Positions 8,659 through 16,862 of a stretch of 62,997 nucleotides of DNA are shown one piece after another. The stretch lies in contig CANDAE010000022.1 in assembly GCA_947382645.1 (NCBI GenBank), forward strand, positions 1-62,997, written 5' to 3'. The position numbers and the translations under genes were made by a program. A model generated the notes under the pieces. It was not told where the DNA came from. It searched no databases and saw nothing but the letters and a program-made list of their open reading frames with translations. How positions within the stretch are numbered: the stretch's first letter is position 1; every line of letters starts with the position of its first letter. The DNA is from Suilimivivens sp009774465. GTDB lineage: Bacteria > Bacillota > Clostridia > Lachnospirales > Lachnospiraceae.

Positions 8659-10024
8659 TCTTTCCTACTAACTCTTTGAATCTATTTCCCCGCACCTCAT
8701 AATTTGGAAACATCCCCCAACTGGCACAGGCCGGTGACAAAAGTACCGCATCACCAGGCACCGCCTGACTGACACATATCTGAAATGCCTCTTCAAAGGT
8801 ATCTGCCAGAATAATATTTTTCACTCCATGTGCTCTGGCACATGCAGCAATCTTTTCCCTTGTCTGCCCGATTAACACAAGCGCCTTCACCTTGCCTTCA
8901 AATGCCTCTATCCAGGCATCATACTCGCTTTGCTTATCATAGCCTCCCCCAATCAGCACCGTAGGCCGATCCATTGCCCGGATTCCCTGTATGGCTGCAT
9001 CCGGATTGGTTCCCTTGGAATCATTATAATAATCCACGCCCCCTTTGGTGGCCACAAACTCAATTCTATGCTCTACCGCTTTAAATTCCTTAATTACCTT
9101 TATGATAATTTCCATAGGCACATTCATGGCATCACAGATTAAAACAGCCGCCATCACATTTTCCACATTGCACATGCCCACCAGATTCATATCATGAATA
9201 TTCATAAGCTGCTGCCTTACAATTTTTCCTGCTGCATCCTTTTTGGCCATAATGATTTCTTCCCCAGCAAGAAAAACGCCTTCTTCCAGCTCCTGCCTGG
9301 AAGAAAAATATCTGACGCTTCCGGGACACCTGCTGCCAAAGTCCCTTGTATAAGCATCCTCATAGTTTAAAATACAAGTATCTTCTCTAGTCTGCTTTGC
9401 AGCAATCCTTTCCTTCATCCTTACATAGCATTCCATCGTGTGATGACGGTTTAAATGATCCGGCGTAATATTTAAAATTGCTGAAACTGCAGGCTTAAAT
9501 TCCTGAGTTGTCTCCAGTTGAAAACTGCTGATCTCCGCAACCGTAACCGTATCCTCCTTTGTATCAAGGGCAATATCCGTATAGGGATTTCCAATGTTTC
9601 CCACCACATAAACAGACTTAAAATAAGCGCTCATGATCTGCCCCACCAATGTAGTTGTGGTAGTTTTCCCATTGGTTCCCGTAATGGCAATTAACTTCCC
9701 TCTGGAAAATTCATAGGCCAGCTCAATCTCTCCCCAAATGGGAATAGAAAGTGCCCTGTATTCTTCAAGCATTGGCAGATCCACCGGCACCCCCGGACTT
9801 AATACCACCAATGCAAATTCTTTCTTTTCTTCCTCGGGCACCAGGCCAATCCGTACTTCAAGCCCTGGTATCCGCCCTGCCTTTTCCTTTATGGCTTCGG
9901 CATCCAGCTTTTCATTACTGTCAAAAATTACCGGCAGCGCTCCTGTTTTTCCCAATAGACCTGCCGCTCCAATACCGCTTTTACCACTTCCTATTACCAG
10001 AACCTTTTTTCCCTGTAGTTCCAT
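8648..10024 (-). CDS. murD: UDP-N-acetylmuramoyl-L-alanine--D-glutamate ligase
   Basis: Adds D-glutamate to UDP-MurNAc-L-Ala in the cytosol. 458 residues, full length. The N-terminal Rossmann-like domain starts KVLVIGSGKSGIGAA. The central ATP-binding loop is ITGTNGKTTTTTLVG, followed by NITPDHLNRH. The C-terminal domain has YYNDSKGTNPDAA and LLSPACASWGMFPNYEVRG, the MurD-specific end motif. It sits between mraY and ftsW, in standard dcw order. Confidence 0.96.
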   Translation of the reverse strand: MELQGKKVLVIGSGKSGIGAAGLLGKTGALPVIFDSNEKLDAEAIKEKAGRIPGLEVRIGLVPEEEKKEFALVVLSPGVPVDLPMLEEYRALSIPIWGEIELAYEFSRGKLIAITGTNGKTTTTTLVGQIMSAYFKSVYVVGNIGNPYTDIALDTKEDTVTVAEISSFQLETTQEFKPAVSAILNITPDHLNRHHTMECYVRMKERIAAKQTREDTCILNYEDAYTRDFGSRCPGSVRYFSSRQELEEGVFLAGEEIIMAKKDAAGKIVRQQLMNIHDMNLVGMCNVENVMAAVLICDAMNVPMEIIIKVIKEFKAVEHRIEFVATKGGVDYYNDSKGTNPDAAIQGIRAMDRPTVLIGGGYDKQSEYDAWIEAFEGKVKALVLIGQTREKIAACARAHGVKNIILADTFEEAFQICVSQAVPGDAVLLSPACASWGMFPNYEVRGNRFKELVGKIGA

Positions 10025-10057
10025 AATAATCTCCGTTCAACCTTTATTTATAAATAA

Positions 10058-11017
10058 TTATAAAGCAAGCAGCGCCAAAAGACAAAGTGCTGCAGTAATA
10101 ATGGAAAACACCGCCACCACTTTTGTCTCCTTCCATCCGCATAATTCAAAATGATGATGCAATGGCGCCATTTTAAACACCCGCTTTCCTCCGCTTAACC
10201 TGTAATAAACCACCTGGATGATAACCGATAATACTTCGATCACATAAATAAATCCAATGATGGGAAGAAACAAGGGAAGCTGCATCATATAAGCACAGGA
10301 GGCAACAAAACCTCCAAGGGCAAGGGAACCCGTGTCCCCCATAAACACGCTGGCAGGATATACATTAAATAAAAGAAATCCTAAAAGTGCACCTGTCACC
10401 GCACAGGTAATCGGTGCAATCCCCGCACCGGTACCAATAGCCGCCACAGTAAAAAAGGTTGACACCATGATCGTCACACTGCTTACCAGACCATCTAATC
10501 CATCAGTAAAGTTCGTTCCGTTCACCGTTCCAATTACCACTACAAACAAAAAGGGAATGGTAAGTCTTCCCATATTCAGATAGTACCCGTTTAAAAAAGG
10601 AATCTTCATTACTAAAGACACACCCTCAGCGTGATACAGATAATACGTAAACACACCAGTTACGATTAATTGAAGCTGCATTTTCTGCCATGCTCTAAGT
10701 CCCATAGACCGGCGGAGCACCACTTTAATATAATCATCCAAAAGACCGATCAGTCCAAACCCCAGTGTAAGAAACAAAACAGGTACAATCCTGGGATAAT
10801 CCTCTGCATACAGTACTGAGGTGACTGCTACACTGATCATAATCAGGATTCCTCCCATTGTAGGCGTTCCTGACTTCTTTAAATGAGTGCCTGGTCCGTC
10901 CTCCCGCACTGTCTGCCCCACTTTAAGCCTTTTTAACAAAGGAATGATAAGCGGTCCTAAAATCACGCTTAAGCCAAAAGAAATCAATATGGGCAATGCA
11001 ATTAAACTTCCTGCCAT
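10058..11017 (-). CDS. mraY: Phospho-N-acetylmuramoyl-pentapeptide transferase
   Basis: Makes lipid I by moving phospho-MurNAc-pentapeptide to undecaprenyl phosphate at the inner membrane face. About 319 residues and ten membrane segments. Conserved cytosolic motifs are KKSGTPTMGGILIM, LLDDYIKVVLRRSMGL, TNFTDGLDGL, FMGDTGSLALGG and KMAPLHHHFE, which together hold the catalytic Asp residues and the His triad. I use the ATG at 11017 because GAGAGG lies eight bases upstream; the in-frame GTG at 11026 is too close to that site. It lies just 3' of the interrupted spoVD, only 12 bases from its last codon. Confidence 0.95.
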   Translation of the reverse strand: MAGSLIALPILISFGLSVILGPLIIPLLKRLKVGQTVREDGPGTHLKKSGTPTMGGILIMISVAVTSVLYAEDYPRIVPVLFLTLGFGLIGLLDDYIKVVLRRSMGLRAWQKMQLQLIVTGVFTYYLYHAEGVSLVMKIPFLNGYYLNMGRLTIPFLFVVVIGTVNGTNFTDGLDGLVSSVTIMVSTFFTVAAIGTGAGIAPITCAVTGALLGFLLFNVYPASVFMGDTGSLALGGFVASCAYMMQLPLFLPIIGFIYVIEVLSVIIQVVYYRLSGGKRVFKMAPLHHHFELCGWKETKVVAVFSIITAALCLLALLAL

Positions 11018-11029
11018 TATCTGCACCTC

Positions 11030-11665
11030 TCAATTATAATCCATTTCTTCCAAATAAGGAAGAATATTTTCAAAAAGCTGCCTTACTACCGGAGCGGCAA
11101 CCTGACCACCATAATATACCCCCTGGGGATTATGAATAATGGCAAGTGCGAGAACCTGCGGGTTATCCGCCGGAGCAAAGCCTACAAAGGAAGCAATATA
11201 TCTTCCACTGCCTCTTGGAAGTGTCTGGCTGGTTGCTGTTTTTCCGCCTACCTTGGCTCCCTCCACATAGCCATTGTGACCTGTGCCATTTTCCACCACC
11301 TGCTCTAAAATCATCCGCATAGTAGCAGAAGTCTCCTCTGATACAATATGTTCTGTTACCGGATATGAGAACTTTTCAATTTCCGTTCCATCTCTGTCCG
11401 CTGTCATCACTGCCAGATGAGGGGTTACCCTGTTTCCCCCGTTTACAATGGCGCAGGCAGTAGCTGCAAGCTGAATGGGCGTAATCTGAAAGGACTGGCC
11501 AAAGGATACGGTGGCAAGTTCCACTGCCTTCATATCCTCCATTTTATGCATAATCGTTCCGGCCTCCCCCGGCAGATCCACTCCTGTCTTATTTAATAAT
11601 CCAAACTGGGTAAAGTATTGATAGTATCTCTCCACCCCCAGCCTTAACCCTACCGTAATAAACAC
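11030..11665 (-). CDS. spoVD: SpoVD 3' part (interrupted gene)
   Basis: C-terminal half of the transpeptidase domain of a class B PBP, cut off from its N-terminal half by the 5.2-kb element. It opens with FITVGLRLGVERYYQYF, which in related SpoVD/PBP2 proteins directly follows the SxN motif SCNPVF. The nominal GTG at 11665 is simply the Val of PVF and has no ribosome site, so this piece is probably not made alone. The third active-site motif appears as GGKTATSQTLPRG, with Ala where most PBPs have Gly (KTG). The frame is open to a normal stop and shows no decay. Joined to 16863-17972 it gives a protein of about 576 residues. Confidence 0.9.
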   Translation of the reverse strand: MFITVGLRLGVERYYQYFTQFGLLNKTGVDLPGEAGTIMHKMEDMKAVELATVSFGQSFQITPIQLAATACAIVNGGNRVTPHLAVMTADRDGTEIEKFSYPVTEHIVSEETSATMRMILEQVVENGTGHNGYVEGAKVGGKTATSQTLPRGSGRYIASFVGFAPADNPQVLALAIIHNPQGVYYGGQVAAPVVRQLFENILPYLEEMDYN

Positions 11666-11675
11666 CGGGTTACAG
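11659..11675. repeat. Attachment site, spoVD 3' junction
   Basis: TAAACACCGGGTTACAG on the plus strand. It matches the other junction (16871-16887) at 16 of 17 positions; the single mismatch is G at 11669 versus C at 16881. The left side is spoVD 3' coding sequence and the right side is the element. The recombinase stop codon (11680-11682) lies just inside. Confidence 0.85.
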
Positions 11676-11679
11676 GTAT

Positions 11680-13236
11680 TTACAAAACACCGGTTTCCTC
11701 CATAAACAGAATCTTTAGACTTCCGTCCTTATACACCACAATATGATCGACACAGCACAAAAGAACTTTTTCTATTGCAGTCCGTAGTATGTTCTCCTTT
11801 TCAAGAATATCTTCTATTTCTTTCATCCGGCACTCATAATTATTGTATTTCTGACTTCTCTCCTTTATACCGGCAATTTTATTTTTTACTGCTTCAAGTT
11901 TTTCTTTAAGCTCCTGATCATATTTTTGAAATTCCTGATCACAGATAATACCTGAAAGCAGTTTTTCCATTAAGATATCTTTTTTTGCAATTAACTTCTG
12001 TTCTTCCTTTCCCAGTTTTTCCAGCTCTTTTTCACTGTTTTGAGCCTTTAATGCCATTCTTATCAGATGTATCAATTCCTGAAAAAGCGCTTTCTCCCAC
12101 TTTCTTTCTTCCCCACTGCCTTCAAGTTCTTTCTGAAGGTCTTTCAGAATCTGAATTTCCTTCACATTGGGATTGTCGCAGCCTTTGGGGTTTTCCCCTT
12201 TTCTTGCTCTGCCATTTTTCAAACAGGTGGAACATTTCCACACCGCATCTGCATCCGTATATGTATCCTTCCCCCTTTTTCCACTTCTTCCTGCCCGGTA
12301 ATAATACTCTCCGCACGCTCCGCAGACGATTTTGTGGGACAATTCATATTTACCTGCATTACATAATGTATGAGTGTCGCCTGCGGTGTCGTTTCTGCCG
12401 CTGCTCCTCTGATTAAGCACCTTCAATACCTCTTCCTGATATTTCTTTGTAACAATGGGGGGCAGTGCATTTTCTATAACAACCCAGTCCTCTTCCGGCA
12501 ATTTCTCATATTTTTTTGTGTCAAAATTATAAGACCGGATGTTTAAGACCATCGTCCCGCTGGCCCTTTTCGAATACAGCATTTTTCTCCACTGAACCTG
12601 TGAAATCTTGCCTCCATTTCTGCTTCTGGCTCCTAAATCATATAACCTGTTGCTTATGGTATAAAATCCTTTCCCCTCCTTTGCCAGCCGGAAAGCAGTT
12701 CTGTAATATGCCGCCTCCTCCTCATTGATTTCGTAAACATCCTTTTTCATCTTATTCCATCCAAACATTTCACAGGTGATATTAAACCCGCTTTTTTTCT
12801 CCTGTCTCCTTTTATGGGCATTTTTAATTTTTTTGGAAAGCTCCCTGCTGAAATCTTCTGCCAGAATCGCCTTAATGCCGGAAATCAGATTATCGTCAGG
12901 GGTATAAAATTTTCCTTCTATATATATATATAATTTCAAATTGTTTTCCGTCAGCCTGCTTAAAAAAAAGTACCAGTCTCTGGCAGAACGCATAAGCCGG
13001 TCAATGGATTTAATCATCACAATATCAAACTTATCCTTTTCCATATCAGCCAAAAGTCTCTGGTACTCATTCCGCTTATATGCCACCGTGCCTGTTTCTG
13101 ATTCTATGTACTGCACTGTCACCTGCCATCCCTTTTTTTCTGCAATTTCCCTGCTTTCCGCCGCCTGTGCCGCCAGGGCACTTCTCTGACTTTCTTCCTC
13201 CGTACTGCATCTGTTATAAATCCCAACCCGTTCCAT
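11680..13236 (-). CDS. Large serine recombinase of the spoVD element
   Basis: Site-specific recombinase, about 518 residues. The resolvase catalytic domain (about 1-145) starts ERVGIYNRCSTEEES, with Ser11 as the likely nucleophile, and includes KSIDRLMRSARDWY. A recombinase domain follows (about 150-270), then a zinc ribbon with CGAC and CSTC pairs. A long coiled coil (about 380-470) follows, typical of large serine integrases where it controls direction. I use ATG 13236; the upstream in-frame TTG at 13278 would add 14 unlikely residues. The stop codon lies inside one arm of the inferred attP. It is on the same strand as spoVD. SpoIVCA of skin is the nearest functional parallel. Confidence 0.93.
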   Translation of the reverse strand: MERVGIYNRCSTEEESQRSALAAQAAESREIAEKKGWQVTVQYIESETGTVAYKRNEYQRLLADMEKDKFDIVMIKSIDRLMRSARDWYFFLSRLTENNLKLYIYIEGKFYTPDDNLISGIKAILAEDFSRELSKKIKNAHKRRQEKKSGFNITCEMFGWNKMKKDVYEINEEEAAYYRTAFRLAKEGKGFYTISNRLYDLGARSRNGGKISQVQWRKMLYSKRASGTMVLNIRSYNFDTKKYEKLPEEDWVVIENALPPIVTKKYQEEVLKVLNQRSSGRNDTAGDTHTLCNAGKYELSHKIVCGACGEYYYRAGRSGKRGKDTYTDADAVWKCSTCLKNGRARKGENPKGCDNPNVKEIQILKDLQKELEGSGEERKWEKALFQELIHLIRMALKAQNSEKELEKLGKEEQKLIAKKDILMEKLLSGIICDQEFQKYDQELKEKLEAVKNKIAGIKERSQKYNNYECRMKEIEDILEKENILRTAIEKVLLCCVDHIVVYKDGSLKILFMEETGVL

Positions 13237-13339
13237 TTTAACCCATGCCTTTCCGTCATGCCGCCTTTGGCGGCACAAACAATCTGTTGTGAAACTCAGA
13301 TATTCCTGCGGGCGTACCTTGACCGCTTAGAAAATCTTT

Positions 13340-13486
13340 TCACACTTCCTCCTTCCAGATCATGTGCAGCACACACTCCTTCTCTTCCTCTGTAATAACC
13401 CCCGCTCTTTCCAGCAATTCCACTGCATTCCCCAGAATTTCCTTCTTTTTACCTTCCATATTTAATCTTTCAATTAGCGATTCCAT
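13340..13486 (-). CDS. Small protein, candidate excision factor
   Basis: A 48-residue open frame upstream of the recombinase on the same strand (about 100 bases between them). It starts MESLIERLNMEGKKK and ends HMIWKEEV; charged and probably helical. A GGGG-type ribosome site precedes the ATG by nine bases. I do not recognise a family. Some serine integrases need a small accessory directionality factor for excision (SprB in SPbeta), and the position makes this the only visible candidate in the element. Function is inference only. A CATATATT sequence at 13514-13521 (minus strand) could be a -10 for a mother-cell sigma factor, but no matching -35 is visible. Confidence 0.6.
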   Translation of the reverse strand: MESLIERLNMEGKKKEILGNAVELLERAGVITEEEKECVLHMIWKEEV

Positions 13487-13578
13487 GATAACTGTCCCCT
13501 ACAGTTTTAGTTAAATATATGCAGCCCGCCGCTCTGCCCATTCACAGAAGATTATTGTTTACAGATATTTTAGATGAC

Positions 13579-13727
13579 GCGAGGATAGAACTTCAATTCT
13601 TCGTCGCCACGCTCCCGCTCCATAAAAACGTAACAGTACTAAGCTCGCGAGCTGCTTGCAGCTCTTAACCTCGCTAAGTACTGACGTTTTTAAAGGGGCT
13701 CCTTAAGAATTGAAGTTCTATCCTCGC
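13579..13727. repeat. 149-base palindromic repeat
   Basis: Outer arms of 23 bases are perfect inverted copies (13579-13601 and 13705-13727). Inside them a second pair at about 13624-13644 and 13673-13691 pairs with small bulges, so the transcript or a single strand could fold into one long hairpin. Weaker seven-base arms lie outside (ATATTTT and AAAATAT). It resembles a MITE or large structured repeat. It sits in the element between the recombinase genes and the divergent ABC operon, and could also act as a two-way terminator. No coding potential seen. Confidence 0.8.
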
Positions 13728-13830
13728 TCAGTTACAAAATATTAATAGCCAATCGTCTTAAAACTATGCCATGCCTAACAGGCTTGCCTGTGCGAACCCC
13801 CGCCAACCTGTAACTTTTTTAAGAAACAGG

Positions 13831-13859
13831 TTGACTTTAGCGCTTTAAACTAGTATAAT
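13831..13859 (+). promoter_or_regulatory. SigA-type promoter of the ABC transporter operon
   Basis: TTGACT (13831-13836), a 17-base spacer, then TATAAT (13854-13859): a near-consensus housekeeping promoter. The leader would be only about 45 bases. No T-box or other riboswitch is seen, although Trp-type transporters often have one. Confidence 0.8.
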
Positions 13860-13908
13860 CTGATACGCAGTGAATTATTTGCTGTAATATTTTATGGGAG
13901 GAACCATT

Positions 13909-14967
13909 ATGAAAAAAATACTTGCATTACTTATGACCGTAGCTATGGTAGGAAGTCTTACCGCATGTGGAGGAAATGCGGATACACCAAATACTGCTGA
14001 AAGCACGGAAAACAGTCAGGAAGCTGCAAATGCTGCTGACACCGAAACCGCTGCCGCAGAAAATGAAGCTGCCGGCGATGATGAAACCTATGTTGTAGGC
14101 ATCTGTCAATTGGTACAGCATGATGCGCTGGACGCTGCTACCCAGGGATTTATGGATGCTTTGACAGACGCACTTGGCGACAAGGTCACCTTTGACGTTC
14201 AAAATGCACAGGGTGATTCCAACACCTGTTCTACCATTATCAACAGCTTTGTTTCCAGTGATGTGGATCTGATCCTTGCAAACGCAACTCCTGCTCTTCA
14301 GGCTGCTGTTGCAGGAACCAATGAAATTCCGATCCTTGGAACCTCTGTTACCGAATATGGTGTGGCACTGGGTATTGACGGATTTGACGGTACAGTAGGG
14401 GGAAATGTTTCCGGTACCTCGGATCTTGCACCTCTTGACGGACAGGCAGATATGCTTCAGGAATTATTCCCTGACGCAAAAACAGTTGGTTTATTATATT
14501 GTTCTGCAGAAGCAAATTCTCAGTACCAGGTAGATACCATTAAGGCATTCCTTGAAGAAAAAGGCTATAGCTGTGAATATTACGCCTTTTCCGATTCCAA
14601 CGACATTACTTCCGTTGTAACAAATGCAGCAGATACGGTTGACGTTATTTATGTCCCTACCGATAATACCGCTGCTTCCAACGCAGAACTTATTAATAAT
14701 GTATGTGTTCCTGCCGGCGTACCTGTAGTTGCCGGTGAAGAAGGCATCTGTGCAGGCTGCGGCGTAGCTACCTTATCTATCAGCTATTATGATCTCGGTG
14801 TTGCTACCGGCAAGATGGCAGTAAGAATCCTGACTGAAGGCGCGGATATATCCACAATGCCCATTGAATATGCACCCAACTTTACAAAGAAATATCAGGC
14901 AGCAAACTGTGAAGCATTAAATATTACTGTTCCTGAAGGTTATGAAGCAATTGCAATTGAAGAATAG
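13909..14967 (+). CDS. ABC transporter substrate-binding lipoprotein, TrpX-like
   Basis: Extracellular lipid-anchored binding protein, about 352 residues. The lipoprotein signal ends in the lipobox LTAC (Cys after about 20 residues), followed by a linker rich in Ala, Glu and Thr. The rest matches the ABC_sub_bind family (YVVGICQLVQHDALDAATQGF, QNAQGD, IPILGTSVTEYG, VGLLYCSAEANS). In Firmicutes this family includes TrpX, a predicted tryptophan or related aromatic-compound receptor; the ligand here is not determined. I choose ATG 13909 because GGAGG lies just upstream, not the ATG at 13894. It is cargo of the spoVD element. Confidence 0.92.
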   Translation: MKKILALLMTVAMVGSLTACGGNADTPNTAESTENSQEAANAADTETAAAENEAAGDDETYVVGICQLVQHDALDAATQGFMDALTDALGDKVTFDVQNAQGDSNTCSTIINSFVSSDVDLILANATPALQAAVAGTNEIPILGTSVTEYGVALGIDGFDGTVGGNVSGTSDLAPLDGQADMLQELFPDAKTVGLLYCSAEANSQYQVDTIKAFLEEKGYSCEYYAFSDSNDITSVVTNAADTVDVIYVPTDNTAASNAELINNVCVPAGVPVVAGEEGICAGCGVATLSISYYDLGVATGKMAVRILTEGADISTMPIEYAPNFTKKYQAANCEALNITVPEGYEAIAIEE

Positions 14968-15001
14968 GCAGAATAAATAATTATCGTCATTTATGTAAAG
15001 T

Positions 15002-15026
15002 CAGCGGGAGAATTTTTCTCTCGCTG
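15002..15026 (+). terminator. Partial terminator within ABC operon
   Basis: Arms CAGCGGGAGAA (15002-15012) and TTCTCTCGCTG (15016-15026) pair with one G-U, followed by CTTTTC. It lies between the binding-protein gene and the permease gene. It likely lowers downstream transcription, leaving more binding protein than membrane components. Confidence 0.55.
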
Positions 15027-15070
15027 CTTTTCATCCTTTATTTTTTACTTATGTATTCTGGAGGAAATCA

Positions 15071-16003
15071 ATGAACATCTTAAATTTATTAAATGCAATG
15101 CCCGGCGTATTTTCGCAGGGCTTAATCTGGGGAATCACCGCCATTGGCATTTACATTACTTATCGTGTCCTGGATATTGCCGACCTGACCGTTGACGGTT
15201 CCTTATGTACCGGCGGTGCTGTATGCATCATGATGATGCTTTCCGGCCACAATGTTTTCACTGCCATGATCGCTGCAACCCTGGCTGGTATGCTTACCGG
15301 ACTGGTAACCGGACTTTTTCACACTTTTATGGGAATTCCCGCAATTTTAGCAGGTATTCTTTCCCAGCTTGGTCTTTATTCCGTTAATTTGAAAATCATG
15401 GGAAAAGCAAACCAGGCAATCAATGTAGACAAATATGACCTTCTGGTTTCATTGCGATATATTAAAGGAGTTGTTTTTTACAAAAATCCAATTTTTGTAG
15501 TTGCCATTACCATCCTTATTTTAGTTTTCATACTTTACTGGTTTTTTGGAACAGAACTGGGCTGTGCCCTTCGTGCCACCGGATGTAATGGAAATATGTC
15601 CAGAGCACAGGGCATCAATACTGACAGATCCAAGGTGCTTGGACTTATGATCTCTAACGGACTGGTAGGACTTTCCGGTGCACTGCTTTCCCAATATCAG
15701 GGATTTGCAGATATCAATATGGGGCGGGGCGCTATTGTAATCGGCCTTGCAGCAGTGATTATCGGGGAAGCTGTATTTGGAAAAATATTTAAAAACTTTG
15801 GTTTTAAACTGATCGGCGTGGTACTTGGCTCCATTATTTACTACATTGTTCTTCAGATTGTTATCTGGCTGAAAATCGTTGACACGGACAGCCTTAAATT
15901 ATTATCTGCACTTATTGTTGCTGTGTTCCTTGCCATTCCTTTTTGGAAAAACAAATACTTCACCAAATCTGTCTTAAAGAAAGGAGGAAATAGCAATGCT
16001 TGA
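15071..16003 (+). CDS. ABC transporter permease, TrpY-like
   Basis: Integral membrane permease of the BPD_transp_2 class, 310 residues with about eight hydrophobic segments. Typical features are LDIADLTVDGSLCTGGA near the start, the central GTELGCALRATGCNGNMSRAQGIN, the loop that touches the ATPase, and GLVGLSGALLSQYQGFADINMGRG. The start has GGAGG upstream. Its end overlaps the ATPase gene by eight bases. It belongs with the neighbouring lipoprotein and ATPase as a complete importer inside the spoVD element. Confidence 0.93.
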   Translation: MNILNLLNAMPGVFSQGLIWGITAIGIYITYRVLDIADLTVDGSLCTGGAVCIMMMLSGHNVFTAMIAATLAGMLTGLVTGLFHTFMGIPAILAGILSQLGLYSVNLKIMGKANQAINVDKYDLLVSLRYIKGVVFYKNPIFVVAITILILVFILYWFFGTELGCALRATGCNGNMSRAQGINTDRSKVLGLMISNGLVGLSGALLSQYQGFADINMGRGAIVIGLAAVIIGEAVFGKIFKNFGFKLIGVVLGSIIYYIVLQIVIWLKIVDTDSLKLLSALIVAVFLAIPFWKNKYFTKSVLKKGGNSNA

Positions 16004-16790
16004 GCTTAAAAATGTAACGAAAGTATTTAATCCGGGAACTGTAAATGAAAAGCTTGCTCTGGATAATTTTTCTCTGACTCTTGAAGATGGTGATTTTGTT
16101 ACTGTAATTGGTGGAAATGGCGCCGGAAAATCTACCATGATGAATGCAATTGCAGGAGTATGGCCGGTGGATGCCGGACAGATTCTGATTGACGGTGTTG
16201 ATGTGACTAAACTTCCTGAACATAAGCGTGCAAAGTTCCTTGGCCGGGTTTTTCAGGATCCCATGACCGGAACTGCCGCATCTATGGGTATTGAAGAAAA
16301 CCTTGCCCTGGCAAAGCGCCGCGGCCACACCCGTTTTCTCCGCCCCGGTATCACCAAAAGAGAAAGGGAAGAATATAAAGAACTTTTAAAAATCCTTGGC
16401 CTCGGCCTTGAAGAACGTCTGACTTCAAAGGTAGGACTTTTATCCGGCGGACAGCGCCAGGCGCTTACTCTTCTTATGGCAACCCTTCAAAAGCCGAAGC
16501 TATTGCTTTTAGACGAGCACACTGCTGCCTTAGATCCCAAAACTGCCGCAAAGGTTTTGGAAACCACAGAATATATTGTGAACAAGGATCATCTGACTAC
16601 GCTGATGATCACCCACAATATGAAGGATGCTATTACCCACGGCAACCGTCTCATTATGTTGATGGATGGAAAAATCATTCTGGACATCAGAGGAGAAGAA
16701 AAGAAAAAGCTGACCGTCGAAGACCTGCTTCATAAATTTGAGGAAGCCAGCGGAGAAGAATTTGCCAATGATAAGGCGATTCTGGGATAA
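15996..16790 (+). CDS. ABC transporter ATP-binding protein, TrpZ-like
   Basis: Cytosolic ATPase of the importer, 264 residues. Walker A GGNGAGKSTMMN, Q-loop FQDPMTGTAASMG, signature LLSGGQRQALTL, Walker B LLLLDEHTAALDP and switch His in MITHNMKDA are all intact. Translationally coupled to the permease by overlap, with AAGGAGG upstream of the ATG. It is the last plus-strand gene before the element edge, where it converges on the spoVD 5' part. Confidence 0.95.
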   Translation: MLELKNVTKVFNPGTVNEKLALDNFSLTLEDGDFVTVIGGNGAGKSTMMNAIAGVWPVDAGQILIDGVDVTKLPEHKRAKFLGRVFQDPMTGTAASMGIEENLALAKRRGHTRFLRPGITKREREEYKELLKILGLGLEERLTSKVGLLSGGQRQALTLLMATLQKPKLLLLDEHTAALDPKTAAKVLETTEYIVNKDHLTTLMITHNMKDAITHGNRLIMLMDGKIILDIRGEEKKKLTVEDLLHKFEEASGEEFANDKAILG

Positions 16791-16805
16791 CCTTATGTTA
16801 ATTAT

Positions 16806-16830
16806 ACAGCTTCGGAAATTCCGAAGCTGT
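16806..16830 (+). terminator. Terminator at the end of the element
   Basis: Perfect 12-base arms around a single A (ACAGCTTCGGAA and TTCCGAAGCTGT) followed by TATTTTG. It lies 15 bases past the ATPase gene and about 40 bases inside the element edge, and shields spoVD from the convergent ABC transcript. Confidence 0.8.
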
Positions 16831-16862
16831 TATTTTGTTTCATGTTTCACTGCTCTCATATC

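Noticed and set aside
11677..11693. A second AAACACCGG copy just inside the left junction (TATTTACAAAACACCGG, 14 of 17 like 16864-16880) as the true crossover site
   Set aside because: Joining the spoVD 5' part to this copy reads KPVFCKYL then stop, so it does not rebuild the gene. The 11659-11675 copy gives an open frame and a longer match.
13487..13908. T-box or tryptophan riboswitch before the TrpX-like gene
   Set aside because: A good promoter lies only about 50 bases before the start codon, which leaves no room for a T-box; no T-box sequence is seen.
11680..16790. Integrative conjugative element or prophage
   Set aside because: No relaxase, mating-pair, replication or phage structural genes; only recombinase, one small protein and an ABC transporter.
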